Assembly: GCA_026991055.1 (NCBI GenBank)
Contig: JALXCE010000101.1
Location: 1-7,268, forward strand
Reading direction: 5' to 3'
DNA length: 7,268 bases
Origin: Caldifarciminota bacterium
GTDB lineage: Bacteria > Hydrothermota > Hydrothermia > B15-G9 > WFZT01
Shown here: positions 1 through 6,995 of the stretch, piece after piece
How positions within the stretch are numbered: the first letter of the stretch is position 1
How the letters are laid out: each line of letters starts with the position of its first letter
Notes under the pieces: model-generated
Told to the model about the DNA's origin: nothing
What the model saw: only the letters and a program-made list of their open reading frames with translations
The model's database searches: none
Translations under genes and position numbers: made by a program

Positions 1-2525
1 CAAAATGGGAAAACAGAGGAGTGCTGTCATCGGACACACTTTCACCTGTGGACTCCACAGAGTCCTTTAAAATTTCAACCGTAGATAACAAAACCAGCCC
101 TATTTACACTCCCCCACCCTGGGTGGAGATTGAGAAGGATGAAAGGGGCAGGGAACTGAAGGAAAGCTCTCTTTCCATGGAATACGAGAATCTCGCTCCT
201 GATCATTATGGCCTTGCCCGAAGGATCCTCTTCCAGGAAGAGGATTTTCTAACATACAAAAAGATCGCCTTCTCGGTCAGATTGAAGCCCGGAGTAAATC
301 CGCCATACCCCGAAGTTTTCATAAGATTCGGTGATACCCTGAACTTTTACGAATACAATATCCAATTGAACGACCACAACTGGCATTACGTGGTCATTCC
401 CATAGATAGCCTGACACAGTTCAAGCTCAGATTCTTGAGGCAGCACCTCAGCGACACCACATACATCCGTGAAGGCCATTACGGTATTCGTGGGAATCCT
501 TCTTTCGGTCGAATTAAGGTGTACATGCTTGGAGTTAGAAATCCTGATTCCAGCGGTGCGAGAATGACAGGTATTGTCTGGGTGGACGATATTACGCTGA
601 ATGACCCTATAAGGAAGAGAGGTTCCGCTATGTCAACGAGTCTTAAGTTAAACCTTGCCAACATTACTTCGATCAACCTATCCTACTCAAAAGAAGAGGA
701 CAACTTCATGAAATTGATGGACACTCGACGGGTGCGTGGGCAAACAGAGGCCTTTGGACTCGTGGTCAATACTGGTCTGGACAAACTAATGCCACGGCAA
801 TGGGGATTCAATTTACCCATTACATTTAATTACACGTGGAATCGAAGCCTGCCGAAGTATGAAACCAATACTGATATTCTGCTGTCCCCCGAGCAGAAGA
901 AACGTGAGCAGAGCTTGAGTTTCAGAAAGAACTTTACTGCATCATTCTCAAAAACCGGCTCGAGATTCTTCCTCTTCAAATATTTAATAGACCCATTAAA
1001 CCTCAGATTCAATCAGATAATCACATCCGGGAGATCACCCCTGAATATTGACACAACAAACACCATCACCTTCACGGGAAGATATACGCTGAATTTCCCC
1101 GGGTCGCATGGCTTTAAGCTTCTTGGAGTTGCCTTCAATTTCCTGCCGAGCAATATCCAAATCAACGGTGGTTACAACAAAAACTACCAGAAGAAGTTTA
1201 ATCTGACGTCTATGATTTTAACGAAGAATCAAACAAGGGCATATACTCTATCAACGAGTACCTCTTATTCACCGATAAAGAATCTTTCTTTTTCATATGG
1301 CCGCAACATGGCATTCGACCCCGACTGGAATCCGGTCAAATGGTATGGGACAGAGACAAGTTTTGACGAGAGACAGAGAATTTCCTACAATTTGAATCTG
1401 TTTAAATTATTGAGGCCTCAGCTTAGCTACTCTGCATCCTACCGTGAAGACCACAGCAAGGACATACAGGTAGAGGGCGTGCCAGATGTAAGAAATGCAC
1501 AACTCAGCAATGAATTCGATGCCAGTACACCTGTCCCAATCAGTGAAATTTTGAGAAAGATTGCTAACCTGAGGGATAAATCAAAGGACAAAGACCTTGA
1601 GAAGGCAGGGCCTGTTCACTATCTCCTCTACATACTCGACAAAATCTCAACCTATGTTTCATCGCCGCAGTTTTCATATAAGAGAACCGAGAACAACTCG
1701 AAGAATTATCTCTTCGCCCGTCCTGAAGCTGCTTACAGGCTGGGATTCAAAAAGAACTTCCATATACCAGCCTATGATACCACAAGGGACAACGCCACAA
1801 ACAGGGAATCTTATTCACTGGGCGGTGGGCTGACATTTCCATTTGTATCTTTAAACTACTCCACAAGTTATGGCTATACCGAGACTTATCAGTACGCAAA
1901 CGCCAATTTCACAAAATCTTACACTCTACCACACCTCGAAATACAGCTCTCGACCCTATCAAAACTGATAGGCGGCCTGACAAACAAGATTTCTTCACTC
2001 TCCATCAGTACCAGTATAGACCGAAGTTTCACAAGGTCTGGAAATTTAATGACACATAAGCTCACTCAGGAGGACAGGCAGCTAAGTATATCTCCTACCA
2101 TCAATTTCACCCTGAGAAATGGGCTTACTACCACGATCACTTACACGAGGAATACCACCAACACCGATTACTTTGACGTTCTATCCACGCCTCTGAGCAG
2201 CCAGAATACGACATTCAACATGAACTCATCTTACACGTTTTCGAGGCCCGGAGGTTACTCCATTAAGCTCTGGGGCAACCGTGTCATACGGATAAAGAGC
2301 CAGGTGACACTAACGATGAACATTCAGTACAACCATACTCTGCAAAAACGTTCCACAGTGATAAGTAACACCTTCAACAAGAGTTTCTCCCTCACTGGAA
2401 GCTACAACTTTGCAAGAAATATTCTTGGTTCCCTGCAGATTTACTATCAGTCAACAGGTGACAAGCTTACGGGCAGGACAAACCACAACATTTCTGTGAA
2501 TGCGAGCGCTACGTTCAATTTCTGA
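1..2525 (+). CDS. sprA: SprA-like giant outer-membrane beta-barrel (T9SS translocon homologue), C-terminal part, 5' partial
   Basis: The reading frame is open from the left edge (first full codon at base 3). The GTG at 21 is an internal valine, so the gene starts outside the window and about 840 codons are visible. In Bacteroidota SprA is the outer-membrane channel through which T9SS substrates leave the cell. Numbering from the codon at 21, SprA-like signatures occur in the expected order: ENLAP (56-60), IRFG then FYEYNIQL (101-116), GNPSFGRIKV with LGVRNP (158-175), VWVDDITL (186-193), then SLPKYETNTDILL (276-288). The remaining ~540 residues are Tyr/Ser/Thr/Asn-rich alternating strands, as in a transmembrane barrel, broken by one charged, helix-like insert (about 510-545). 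The chain ends ATFNF; a terminal aromatic residue is typical of proteins assembled by the BAM machinery. The family match is from memory of SprA conserved blocks. Whether this organism has a full T9SS cannot be seen here. Confidence 0.85.
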   Translation, partial: KWENRGVLSSDTLSPVDSTESFKISTVDNKTSPIYTPPPWVEIEKDERGRELKESSLSMEYENLAPDHYGLARRILFQEEDFLTYKKIAFSVRLKPGVNPPYPEVFIRFGDTLNFYEYNIQLNDHNWHYVVIPIDSLTQFKLRFLRQHLSDTTYIREGHYGIRGNPSFGRIKVYMLGVRNPDSSGARMTGIVWVDDITLNDPIRKRGSAMSTSLKLNLANITSINLSYSKEEDNFMKLMDTRRVRGQTEAFGLVVNTGLDKLMPRQWGFNLPITFNYTWNRSLPKYETNTDILLSPEQKKREQSLSFRKNFTASFSKTGSRFFLFKYLIDPLNLRFNQIITSGRSPLNIDTTNTITFTGRYTLNFPGSHGFKLLGVAFNFLPSNIQINGGYNKNYQKKFNLTSMILTKNQTRAYTLSTSTSYSPIKNLSFSYGRNMAFDPDWNPVKWYGTETSFDERQRISYNLNLFKLLRPQLSYSASYREDHSKDIQVEGVPDVRNAQLSNEFDASTPVPISEILRKIANLRDKSKDKDLEKAGPVHYLLYILDKISTYVSSPQFSYKRTENNSKNYLFARPEAAYRLGFKKNFHIPAYDTTRDNATNRESYSLGGGLTFPFVSLNYSTSYGYTETYQYANANFTKSYTLPHLEIQLSTLSKLIGGLTNKISSLSISTSIDRSFTRSGNLMTHKLTQEDRQLSISPTINFTLRNGLTTTITYTRNTTNTDYFDVLSTPLSSQNTTFNMNSSYTFSRPGGYSIKLWGNRVIRIKSQVTLTMNIQYNHTLQKRSTVISNTFNKSFSLTGSYNFARNILGSLQIYYQSTGDKLTGRTNHNISVNASATFNF

Positions 2526-2832
2526 GAATCTTACAAGTTTTGAGAAAAGTATCCTTGTCTTTCTGGCCATTTCGCTTGTTCTCGGCCTATCTTTAAAACT
2601 TGCTCACGTGAGGCACCAAGAGCCCGTGAAGAAAAAGGCAAAAGTTAATATTAACGAGGCGGGGATAGACGAGCTTCTGGAAATACCCGGAGTTGGTCCC
2701 CGCACGGCAAAAAATATCGTTGAATACAGAAAAGAACACGGGAAATTCAGAAGTATCGAGGAAATCAGGCATGTCAAAGGTATTGGTAAGAGCAAATTCA
2801 AGCGCATCAAAGACTACATTACGGTTCAGTGA
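2500..2832 (+). CDS. ComEA-type membrane-anchored helix-hairpin-helix DNA-binding protein
   Basis: A 110-residue protein with a short basic N-terminus (R2, R5), one hydrophobic membrane segment (about 17-35), a basic linker (VKKKAK, 43-48) and a C-terminal tandem helix-hairpin-helix domain (about 49-108). The two hairpins are GVG (64-66, after LLEIP) and GIG (94-96, after IRHVK). This is the layout of ComEA, which binds incoming double-stranded DNA at the outer face of the inner membrane during natural transformation. Small HhH proteins of this kind are also common without any competence role, so DNA binding is well supported and DNA uptake is only a guess. The ATG directly follows an in-frame TGA and is the only ATG/GTG/TTG before the membrane segment, so the start is forced despite no visible Shine-Dalgarno. 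It overlaps the SprA-like gene by 26 bases, suggesting translation by coupling to that gene's stop. Confidence 0.85.
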   Translation: MRALRSISENLTSFEKSILVFLAISLVLGLSLKLAHVRHQEPVKKKAKVNINEAGIDELLEIPGVGPRTAKNIVEYRKEHGKFRSIEEIRHVKGIGKSKFKRIKDYITVQ

Positions 2833-3430
2833 CCTCGTTGAAGCGGGTATCATCAAAGCTATTTTTCATCTATGGTCTCCTACAGTTTCCTGTAGAGTGG
2901 TGGGGAAAATCTTCTATGATGAGCCCGTAATTTACGTTTTCTGGCACAACAAGATGTTTGGACTCATAAGACTGATGCAAAAAAGAGGAATCCATATCCT
3001 TGTCTCTCAGCACCGGGATGGAGAAAAGATTGCACGGGTGGTAAAAAGTTTTGGCTACAATTTTGTGAGAGGTTCCTCATCAAGGGGCTCAATCCGCGCC
3101 CTCAAGGAGCTTTCAAGATTGCTTAAAAATGGCAATCAGATTGCTATTACACCAGATGGGCCAACAGGACCGAGATGGCAGTTTAAGGAAGGTGCAATGT
3201 TTTTATCGAAAATCACAGGTGTTCCCATTATCTTTGTTGGAGTGGGATACGCAAAGAAACTGGTTCTCCATACCTGGGACCGATTTGAGATTCCTTTACC
3301 ATTCTCCCGCTGTGTTGTATATTCATCGCCTCCGTACTATGTTAAGAGGGGGGATACAGCAGAGAAATTGGGTAATCTTTTGAAAAAGGCGACCCTTCGC
3401 GCAGAGGCTTTAAGCTATGGTGAAATTTGA
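2771..3430 (+). CDS. DUF374 / lysophospholipid acyltransferase-superfamily protein
   Basis: The protein is 219 residues from the chosen ATG, close to the usual length of the DUF374 family, which belongs to the lysophospholipid acyltransferase-like fold and is thought to act in lipid or lipid A metabolism at the inner membrane. Visible motifs: VFWHN with H59, SQHRDGE (79-85, D83), RGSSSRG (100-106), ITPDGPTGPR (126-135), then TWDRFEIPLPFSR (168-180). These are characteristic DUF374 blocks; the acyl donor and acceptor cannot be read from the sequence. There is no usable start after the end of the preceding HhH gene, so this gene must begin inside it. The ATG at 2771 has GAGG at 2758-2761 upstream; TTG 2783 and GTG 2693 are alternatives. 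Residues 1-17 have no family similarity that I can see. Its 3' end overlaps the delta-prime gene by 14 bases. Confidence 0.88.
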   Translation: MSKVLVRANSSASKTTLRFSDLVEAGIIKAIFHLWSPTVSCRVVGKIFYDEPVIYVFWHNKMFGLIRLMQKRGIHILVSQHRDGEKIARVVKSFGYNFVRGSSSRGSIRALKELSRLLKNGNQIAITPDGPTGPRWQFKEGAMFLSKITGVPIIFVGVGYAKKLVLHTWDRFEIPLPFSRCVVYSSPPYYVKRGDTAEKLGNLLKKATLRAEALSYGEI

Positions 3431-4433
3431 TAGAGTTTTAGGACACGAGAGGATAAAAAGCTACTTCTCCAGGGTTATAGAGGAAGATAATCTTGCCCCC
3501 GCGTACCTCTTTTACGGGCCTGAGGGAGTGGGTAAATCCAGCTTTGCCCTTGAAGTTGCCAAGGCATACAACTGCGAATCCGATGTAAGACCATGTGGAG
3601 AGTGCCCCACCTGCAAAAAGATGGATAAGCTAATACACCCGGACCTCATAATACTCTACCCTTCAAAACCATCAAATCTGCGCGAGCTTGCCATAGAGCA
3701 GGGGAGATTGAAGCCTCTGGAGTTTGATCCCACAAAGAATATCACCATTGACCAGATTCGTGAGCTTCAGGATGAGCTGACAAAGGCTCCATTTATGGCA
3801 AAAAAACGGTTTGTGATTTTCCTTTACGGTGAAAACCTTACCATCGAGGCTCAGAATTCACTCCTTAAAACACTTGAGGAACCACCGGATAACACGGTCT
3901 TTATCATGGTCTCATCCAATATTGGAAAAATCCTGCCAACAATCCGCTCCCGCAGCAGACTCATTAAATTTTCTTCCCTGAGGTTTGAAGAGTTCAAAGA
4001 CTATCCCTTTAGCACAACCTATCCGATTACACTTCTTTACCGGCTCTCAGATGGAAGTATAGGACGCGCGAAAAAACTTCTCGAGACAGATTTCCTTCCA
4101 ATTCGGATTGATATTTTGAATGCACTTTCAGAAAATGACCCCTACAAGTTTTTGGATGTGATAAAGCCCCGGATCATCACACGTGAGAACGCCCAGGATT
4201 TTATAAAAATATATCTGACACTTACGCGTGATCTTCTGCTTGCACATTCCGGCTCCGAGAATCTGGTTGCAAATGTTGATCTCAAGACGCTCATCAAAGC
4301 AACATCAAAGAGACTTTCATATAGAAAGATTGAAAAATTAATTGCCACGGGATACGAAGCAGAGAGGTATCTTTCACGCTTTTTAAATCTTGAGAGCATA
4401 TTGCTTATCCTTGCTGAGCCCTTCGCAAAATAA
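3417..4433 (+). CDS. holB: DNA polymerase III delta-prime subunit (clamp loader)
   Basis: A 338-residue AAA+ clamp-loader subunit, about the normal length of delta-prime, which with delta and tau/gamma opens and loads the sliding clamp during replication. It opens with VLGHERIKSYF (7-17). Walker A is GPEGVGKS (34-41). Four cysteines (C53, C60, C63, C66) form the zinc-binding knuckle shared by DnaX and delta-prime. AQNSLLKTLEEPP (145-157) is the hallmark segment before sensor 1, and LPTIRSRSR (173-181) is the SRC-type arginine-finger motif with Ser for Cys. The usual DExD Walker B just before AQN is replaced by LYGE (136-139), so ATP hydrolysis by this subunit is unlikely. The C-terminal third is divergent and helical, as in the family. 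The ATG has AGAGG at 3403-3407. A DnaX (tau/gamma) assignment is unlikely given length and lost Walker B. Confidence 0.92.
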   Translation: MVKFDRVLGHERIKSYFSRVIEEDNLAPAYLFYGPEGVGKSSFALEVAKAYNCESDVRPCGECPTCKKMDKLIHPDLIILYPSKPSNLRELAIEQGRLKPLEFDPTKNITIDQIRELQDELTKAPFMAKKRFVIFLYGENLTIEAQNSLLKTLEEPPDNTVFIMVSSNIGKILPTIRSRSRLIKFSSLRFEEFKDYPFSTTYPITLLYRLSDGSIGRAKKLLETDFLPIRIDILNALSENDPYKFLDVIKPRIITRENAQDFIKIYLTLTRDLLLAHSGSENLVANVDLKTLIKATSKRLSYRKIEKLIATGYEAERYLSRFLNLESILLILAEPFAK

Positions 4434-4502
4434 CTTTCATCAAATTATGATTCTCAATATGAAAGATATACATCGGAGCTCGCTAAATATTTGTGAAGAG
4501 AG

Positions 4503-4539
4503 CAGGCCTCAATACTTTAAATCAGGCTTGTTTTGGTTT
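4503..4539 (+). terminator. possible weak intrinsic terminator after holB
   Basis: CAGGCCT (4503-4509) can pair with AGGCTTG (4524-4530) in a 7-bp stem with one G-U pair, around a 14-base loop. It is followed by TTTTGGTTT (4531-4539), a T-rich but interrupted tract. The position, in the only gap of the window and after the last gene of the upstream group, suits a terminator. The large loop and broken T run make it weak at best; it may be chance. Confidence 0.3.
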
Positions 4540-4544
4540 ATAAT
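4516..4544 (+). promoter_or_regulatory. candidate sigma-70-type promoter for gyrA
   Basis: TATAAT at 4539-4544 is a perfect -10 consensus. TTTAAA at 4516-4521 matches 4 of 6 positions of the -35 consensus at the ideal 17-base spacing. Initiation would fall around 4550-4552, leaving only about 15 bases before the gyrA ATG and placing the Shine-Dalgarno almost at the transcript's 5' end. There is no extended -10 TG. The element lies in the only intergenic gap, directly ahead of gyrA. Confidence 0.5.
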
Positions 4545-4553
4545 AGGCATCTT

Positions 4554-4559
4554 AGGAGG
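4554..4559 (+). promoter_or_regulatory. strong Shine-Dalgarno that fixes the gyrA start
   Basis: AGGAGG sits six bases ahead of the ATG at 4566. It decides in favour of that ATG, whose product begins MPENILP, over the in-frame TTG at 4533, which would add eleven residues (VYNRHLRRR and flanks) unlike any GyrA N-terminus. Confidence 0.85.
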
Positions 4560-4565
4560 AGAGAT

Positions 4566-6995
4566 ATGCCAGAGAATATTCTACCGACACTTATAGAGGA
4601 AGAGATTCGTTCTTCTTACATTGACTATGCGATGAGTGTTATTGTCGGGCGTGCTCTGCCCGACGTGAGAGATGGATTGAAGCCAGTTCAGAGAAGGGTT
4701 CTATACGCTATGCGGGAGCTCGGACTCCTGCCCAATAGGCCCTTCAGAAAATCTGCGACTGTTGTTGGTGAAGTTATAGGTAAATACCATCCTCACGGTG
4801 ACGGGCCGGTTTATGATACTCTTGTTAGAATGGCGCAGGATTTCTCTCTCAGGTATCCGCTCATCGAGGGGCAGGGTAACTTTGGTTCCATTGACGGTGA
4901 TCCACCTGCGGCGTACCGATATACAGAGGCACGTCTTTCCAAAGTTGCTGTCGAAATGCTTGTTGACCTCGATGAGGAAACAGTCGATTTTGTCCCTAAC
5001 TTTGATGGACGTCTGACTGAGCCCGTTGTTTTACCATCGAAGTTTCCCAACCTTCTTGCCAACGGTTCATCTGGAATCGCCGTTGGTATGGCAACGAATA
5101 TTCCGCCTCACAATATTGTGGAGCTTGTAGATGGCATTAAGGCGGTTATTGATAATCCAGGCATCAGTGATGATGAGCTCTTTCAGTATATCAAGGGGCC
5201 TGATTTCCCCACCGGGGGCACGATTGTTGGAACCTCTGGAATAAGGGAGGCATATCGCACCGGGCGCGGCAAGGTTCTCGTCCGTTCAAAATACCACTTT
5301 GAATATCCAAAGGGGAAAAATACGCGAATTGTTTTTACTGAGATTCCCTACCAGGTTTCAAAAACCACGATAATCGAGAGAATCGCGAAGCTTGTTAAAG
5401 AGAAAAAATTAGAGGGAATTGCAGATTTAAGGGATGAATCAGACCGTGAGGGTATCAGAATTGTAGTCGAAGTTAAAAGAGGGGCCAATGAGGAAGTTGT
5501 ATTAAACAGATTGCTAAAGCATACACCTCTTCAGGATACTTTCGGCATCATCCTCCTCGCTCTTAAGGATGGTGAGCCCCGTGTGATGTCACTAAGGCAG
5601 ATGATTGACGCCTTTATTGACCACCGTGTTGAAGTAGTTGAGAGAAGGACAAAATACAGGCTGAGGAAGGCAGAAGAAAGGGCTCACATCTTAGAAGGAT
5701 TCAAGATCGCAGTTGCAAATATTGACAGGGTAATTGAGATTATTAAGGGCTCTGCTGACCAGGCAGAGGCACGTCGCAAGCTCATGGAAGAGTTCTCACT
5801 CTCCGAGGCACAGGCAAAGGCCATCCTTGATATGAGACTCGGTAACCTTACAAGGATGGATATCAACAAGATTGAGGAAGAGTACCAGAAGCTTCTTAAA
5901 GACATTGAAAGATTTAGAGCGATTCTTGCATCGCGGAGGATGCTCTTTGAGGTAATCAAAGAGGAACTCGACGATATTAAGAACAAGTTTGGTGATGAGA
6001 GACGCACGGAGATTATTGATGAGGAGCCTGTGGATATTTCCATTGAGGACCTCATTCCAGATGAGCCTGTGGGGATTACCCTGACTTACCAGGGATACAT
6101 CAAGAGAACTCCTATCAAATCTTATTCTGCACAGGGAAGAGGCGGTGTTGGGAGAAGGGGAATTTCAACCTATGAGGATGATTTTCCCTGGCTTGTAACT
6201 GTGGCGAAAAACCACGACAACATGCTTCTCCTCTCAAACTTTGGTCGTGCTTACCTGACGAAGGTTTATCACATACCAGAGGGCAGCCTTCAGGCAAAGG
6301 GTAAGCCGATAAAGACCTTCCTGAGGCTCAAAGATGGAGAGAAAATCATTGAAATCATCCCATTTAGGGAGTTTGATGATAACAAGTTTGTATTTATGGC
6401 AACTTCCCGCGGCATAGTGAAAAAAGTGCCACTTAAGGCATTTGCCAATGCGGGAAGGGGCGGGATAATTGCTATCAAACTGCTCGATGAAGATACAGTA
6501 ATTGGTGCGGTCATTACGAGTGGTAATGACGAGATTATTATAGCAAAGACCAATGGGATTGGAGTCAGATTCCACGAATCAGATGTGCGACCAACCGGGC
6601 GTAGCTCCATGGGAGTGAGAGGAACCCGAGTTGAGGAAGGCGCAAAGTGTATTTCATTAGTCAGAGTGGCGAATGGTGATAATCTTTTGATTGTTACGAG
6701 AAGGGGCTATGGCAAGAAGCTCAAGATTGACACAATCAGAAAGGTGAGAAGAGGCGGTAAGGGTGTTAGGTTTACGAAAGTAGATGCAAAGACCGGAGAA
6801 CTCGTAAAGGTAAGCGCTATAAATGGCGATGATGATGTGATACTCATCACCCAGAATGGTAACGTGTTGAGATTGAAATCCAAAACTATCAACTTTTATA
6901 GCAGAAATGCACGGGGCGTGAGACTAATGAGAGTAAAGGATAACGACATTATCGTGGATGCAGCAGTCATCCACAAGACGAAGGAGGAAGAATGA
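4566..6995 (+). CDS. gyrA: DNA gyrase subunit A
   Basis: A complete 809-residue GyrA, the breakage-reunion subunit that with GyrB introduces negative supercoils into DNA. The N-terminal winged-helix region has the signature blocks YAMSVIVGRALPDVRDGLKP (21-40) and GKYHPHGDG (72-80). The catalytic tyrosine is Y119 in AAYRYTEARL. EGQGNFGSIDGD (101-112) is intact. A tower and coiled-coil region with the C-gate (about 340-480, LDMRLGNLTR at 421-430) leads into a six-bladed C-terminal DNA-wrapping domain from about 495. Its first blade carries QGRGGVG (523-529), a divergent GyrA box; VRRGGKG (727-733) recurs in a later blade. The end is a short charged tail (KTKEEE). Overall architecture and C-terminal blades favour GyrA over ParC, though a sole type II enzyme with both roles cannot be excluded. 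Gly80 and Pro81 occupy the quinolone-contact positions. It probably has its own promoter. Confidence 0.97.
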   Translation: MPENILPTLIEEEIRSSYIDYAMSVIVGRALPDVRDGLKPVQRRVLYAMRELGLLPNRPFRKSATVVGEVIGKYHPHGDGPVYDTLVRMAQDFSLRYPLIEGQGNFGSIDGDPPAAYRYTEARLSKVAVEMLVDLDEETVDFVPNFDGRLTEPVVLPSKFPNLLANGSSGIAVGMATNIPPHNIVELVDGIKAVIDNPGISDDELFQYIKGPDFPTGGTIVGTSGIREAYRTGRGKVLVRSKYHFEYPKGKNTRIVFTEIPYQVSKTTIIERIAKLVKEKKLEGIADLRDESDREGIRIVVEVKRGANEEVVLNRLLKHTPLQDTFGIILLALKDGEPRVMSLRQMIDAFIDHRVEVVERRTKYRLRKAEERAHILEGFKIAVANIDRVIEIIKGSADQAEARRKLMEEFSLSEAQAKAILDMRLGNLTRMDINKIEEEYQKLLKDIERFRAILASRRMLFEVIKEELDDIKNKFGDERRTEIIDEEPVDISIEDLIPDEPVGITLTYQGYIKRTPIKSYSAQGRGGVGRRGISTYEDDFPWLVTVAKNHDNMLLLSNFGRAYLTKVYHIPEGSLQAKGKPIKTFLRLKDGEKIIEIIPFREFDDNKFVFMATSRGIVKKVPLKAFANAGRGGIIAIKLLDEDTVIGAVITSGNDEIIIAKTNGIGVRFHESDVRPTGRSSMGVRGTRVEEGAKCISLVRVANGDNLLIVTRRGYGKKLKIDTIRKVRRGGKGVRFTKVDAKTGELVKVSAINGDDDVILITQNGNVLRLKSKTINFYSRNARGVRLMRVKDNDIIVDAAVIHKTKEEE
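6981..6987 (+). promoter_or_regulatory. Shine-Dalgarno inside the gyrA 3' end
   Basis: AAGGAGG is a full anti-16S match four bases ahead of the ATG at 6992. It is encoded by the Lys-Glu-rich last codons of gyrA and supports this start for the following gene. Confidence 0.8.

Noticed and set aside
21..2525. Treating GTG 21 as the real start of the SprA-like gene
   Set aside because: The frame is open upstream to the window edge, there is no clear signal sequence, and the visible part begins in the middle of a known SprA-like region.
2693..2770. GTG start at 2693 extending the DUF374 protein by 26 residues
   Set aside because: It would overlap the HhH gene by 140 bases and add a Lys/Ser/Asn-rich segment with no family resemblance; the ATG at 2771 gives the normal length.
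4434..4465. Perfect 7-bp inverted repeat CTTTCAT / ATGAAAG right after the holB stop
   Set aside because: The loop is 18 bases, the stem is A/T-rich and no T run follows, so it is not a convincing terminator or operator; chance is likely.
4533..4565. In-frame TTG start that would extend GyrA by eleven residues
   Set aside because: The AGGAGG at 4554-4559 points to the ATG at 4566, the extension is unlike GyrA N-termini, and it would start inside the candidate promoter.
5684..6055. Antisense open frame of 123 codons, very rich in Ser/Ile/Leu
   Set aside because: It mirrors the acidic, Glu-rich coiled-coil codons of gyrA on the other strand; no start context or family likeness.
4566..6995. 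Calling the topoisomerase ParC instead of GyrA
   Set aside because: Full-length six-blade C-terminal domain with RGG-containing box motifs and the 809-residue length favour GyrA; absence of a nearby parE/gyrB leaves only slight doubt.
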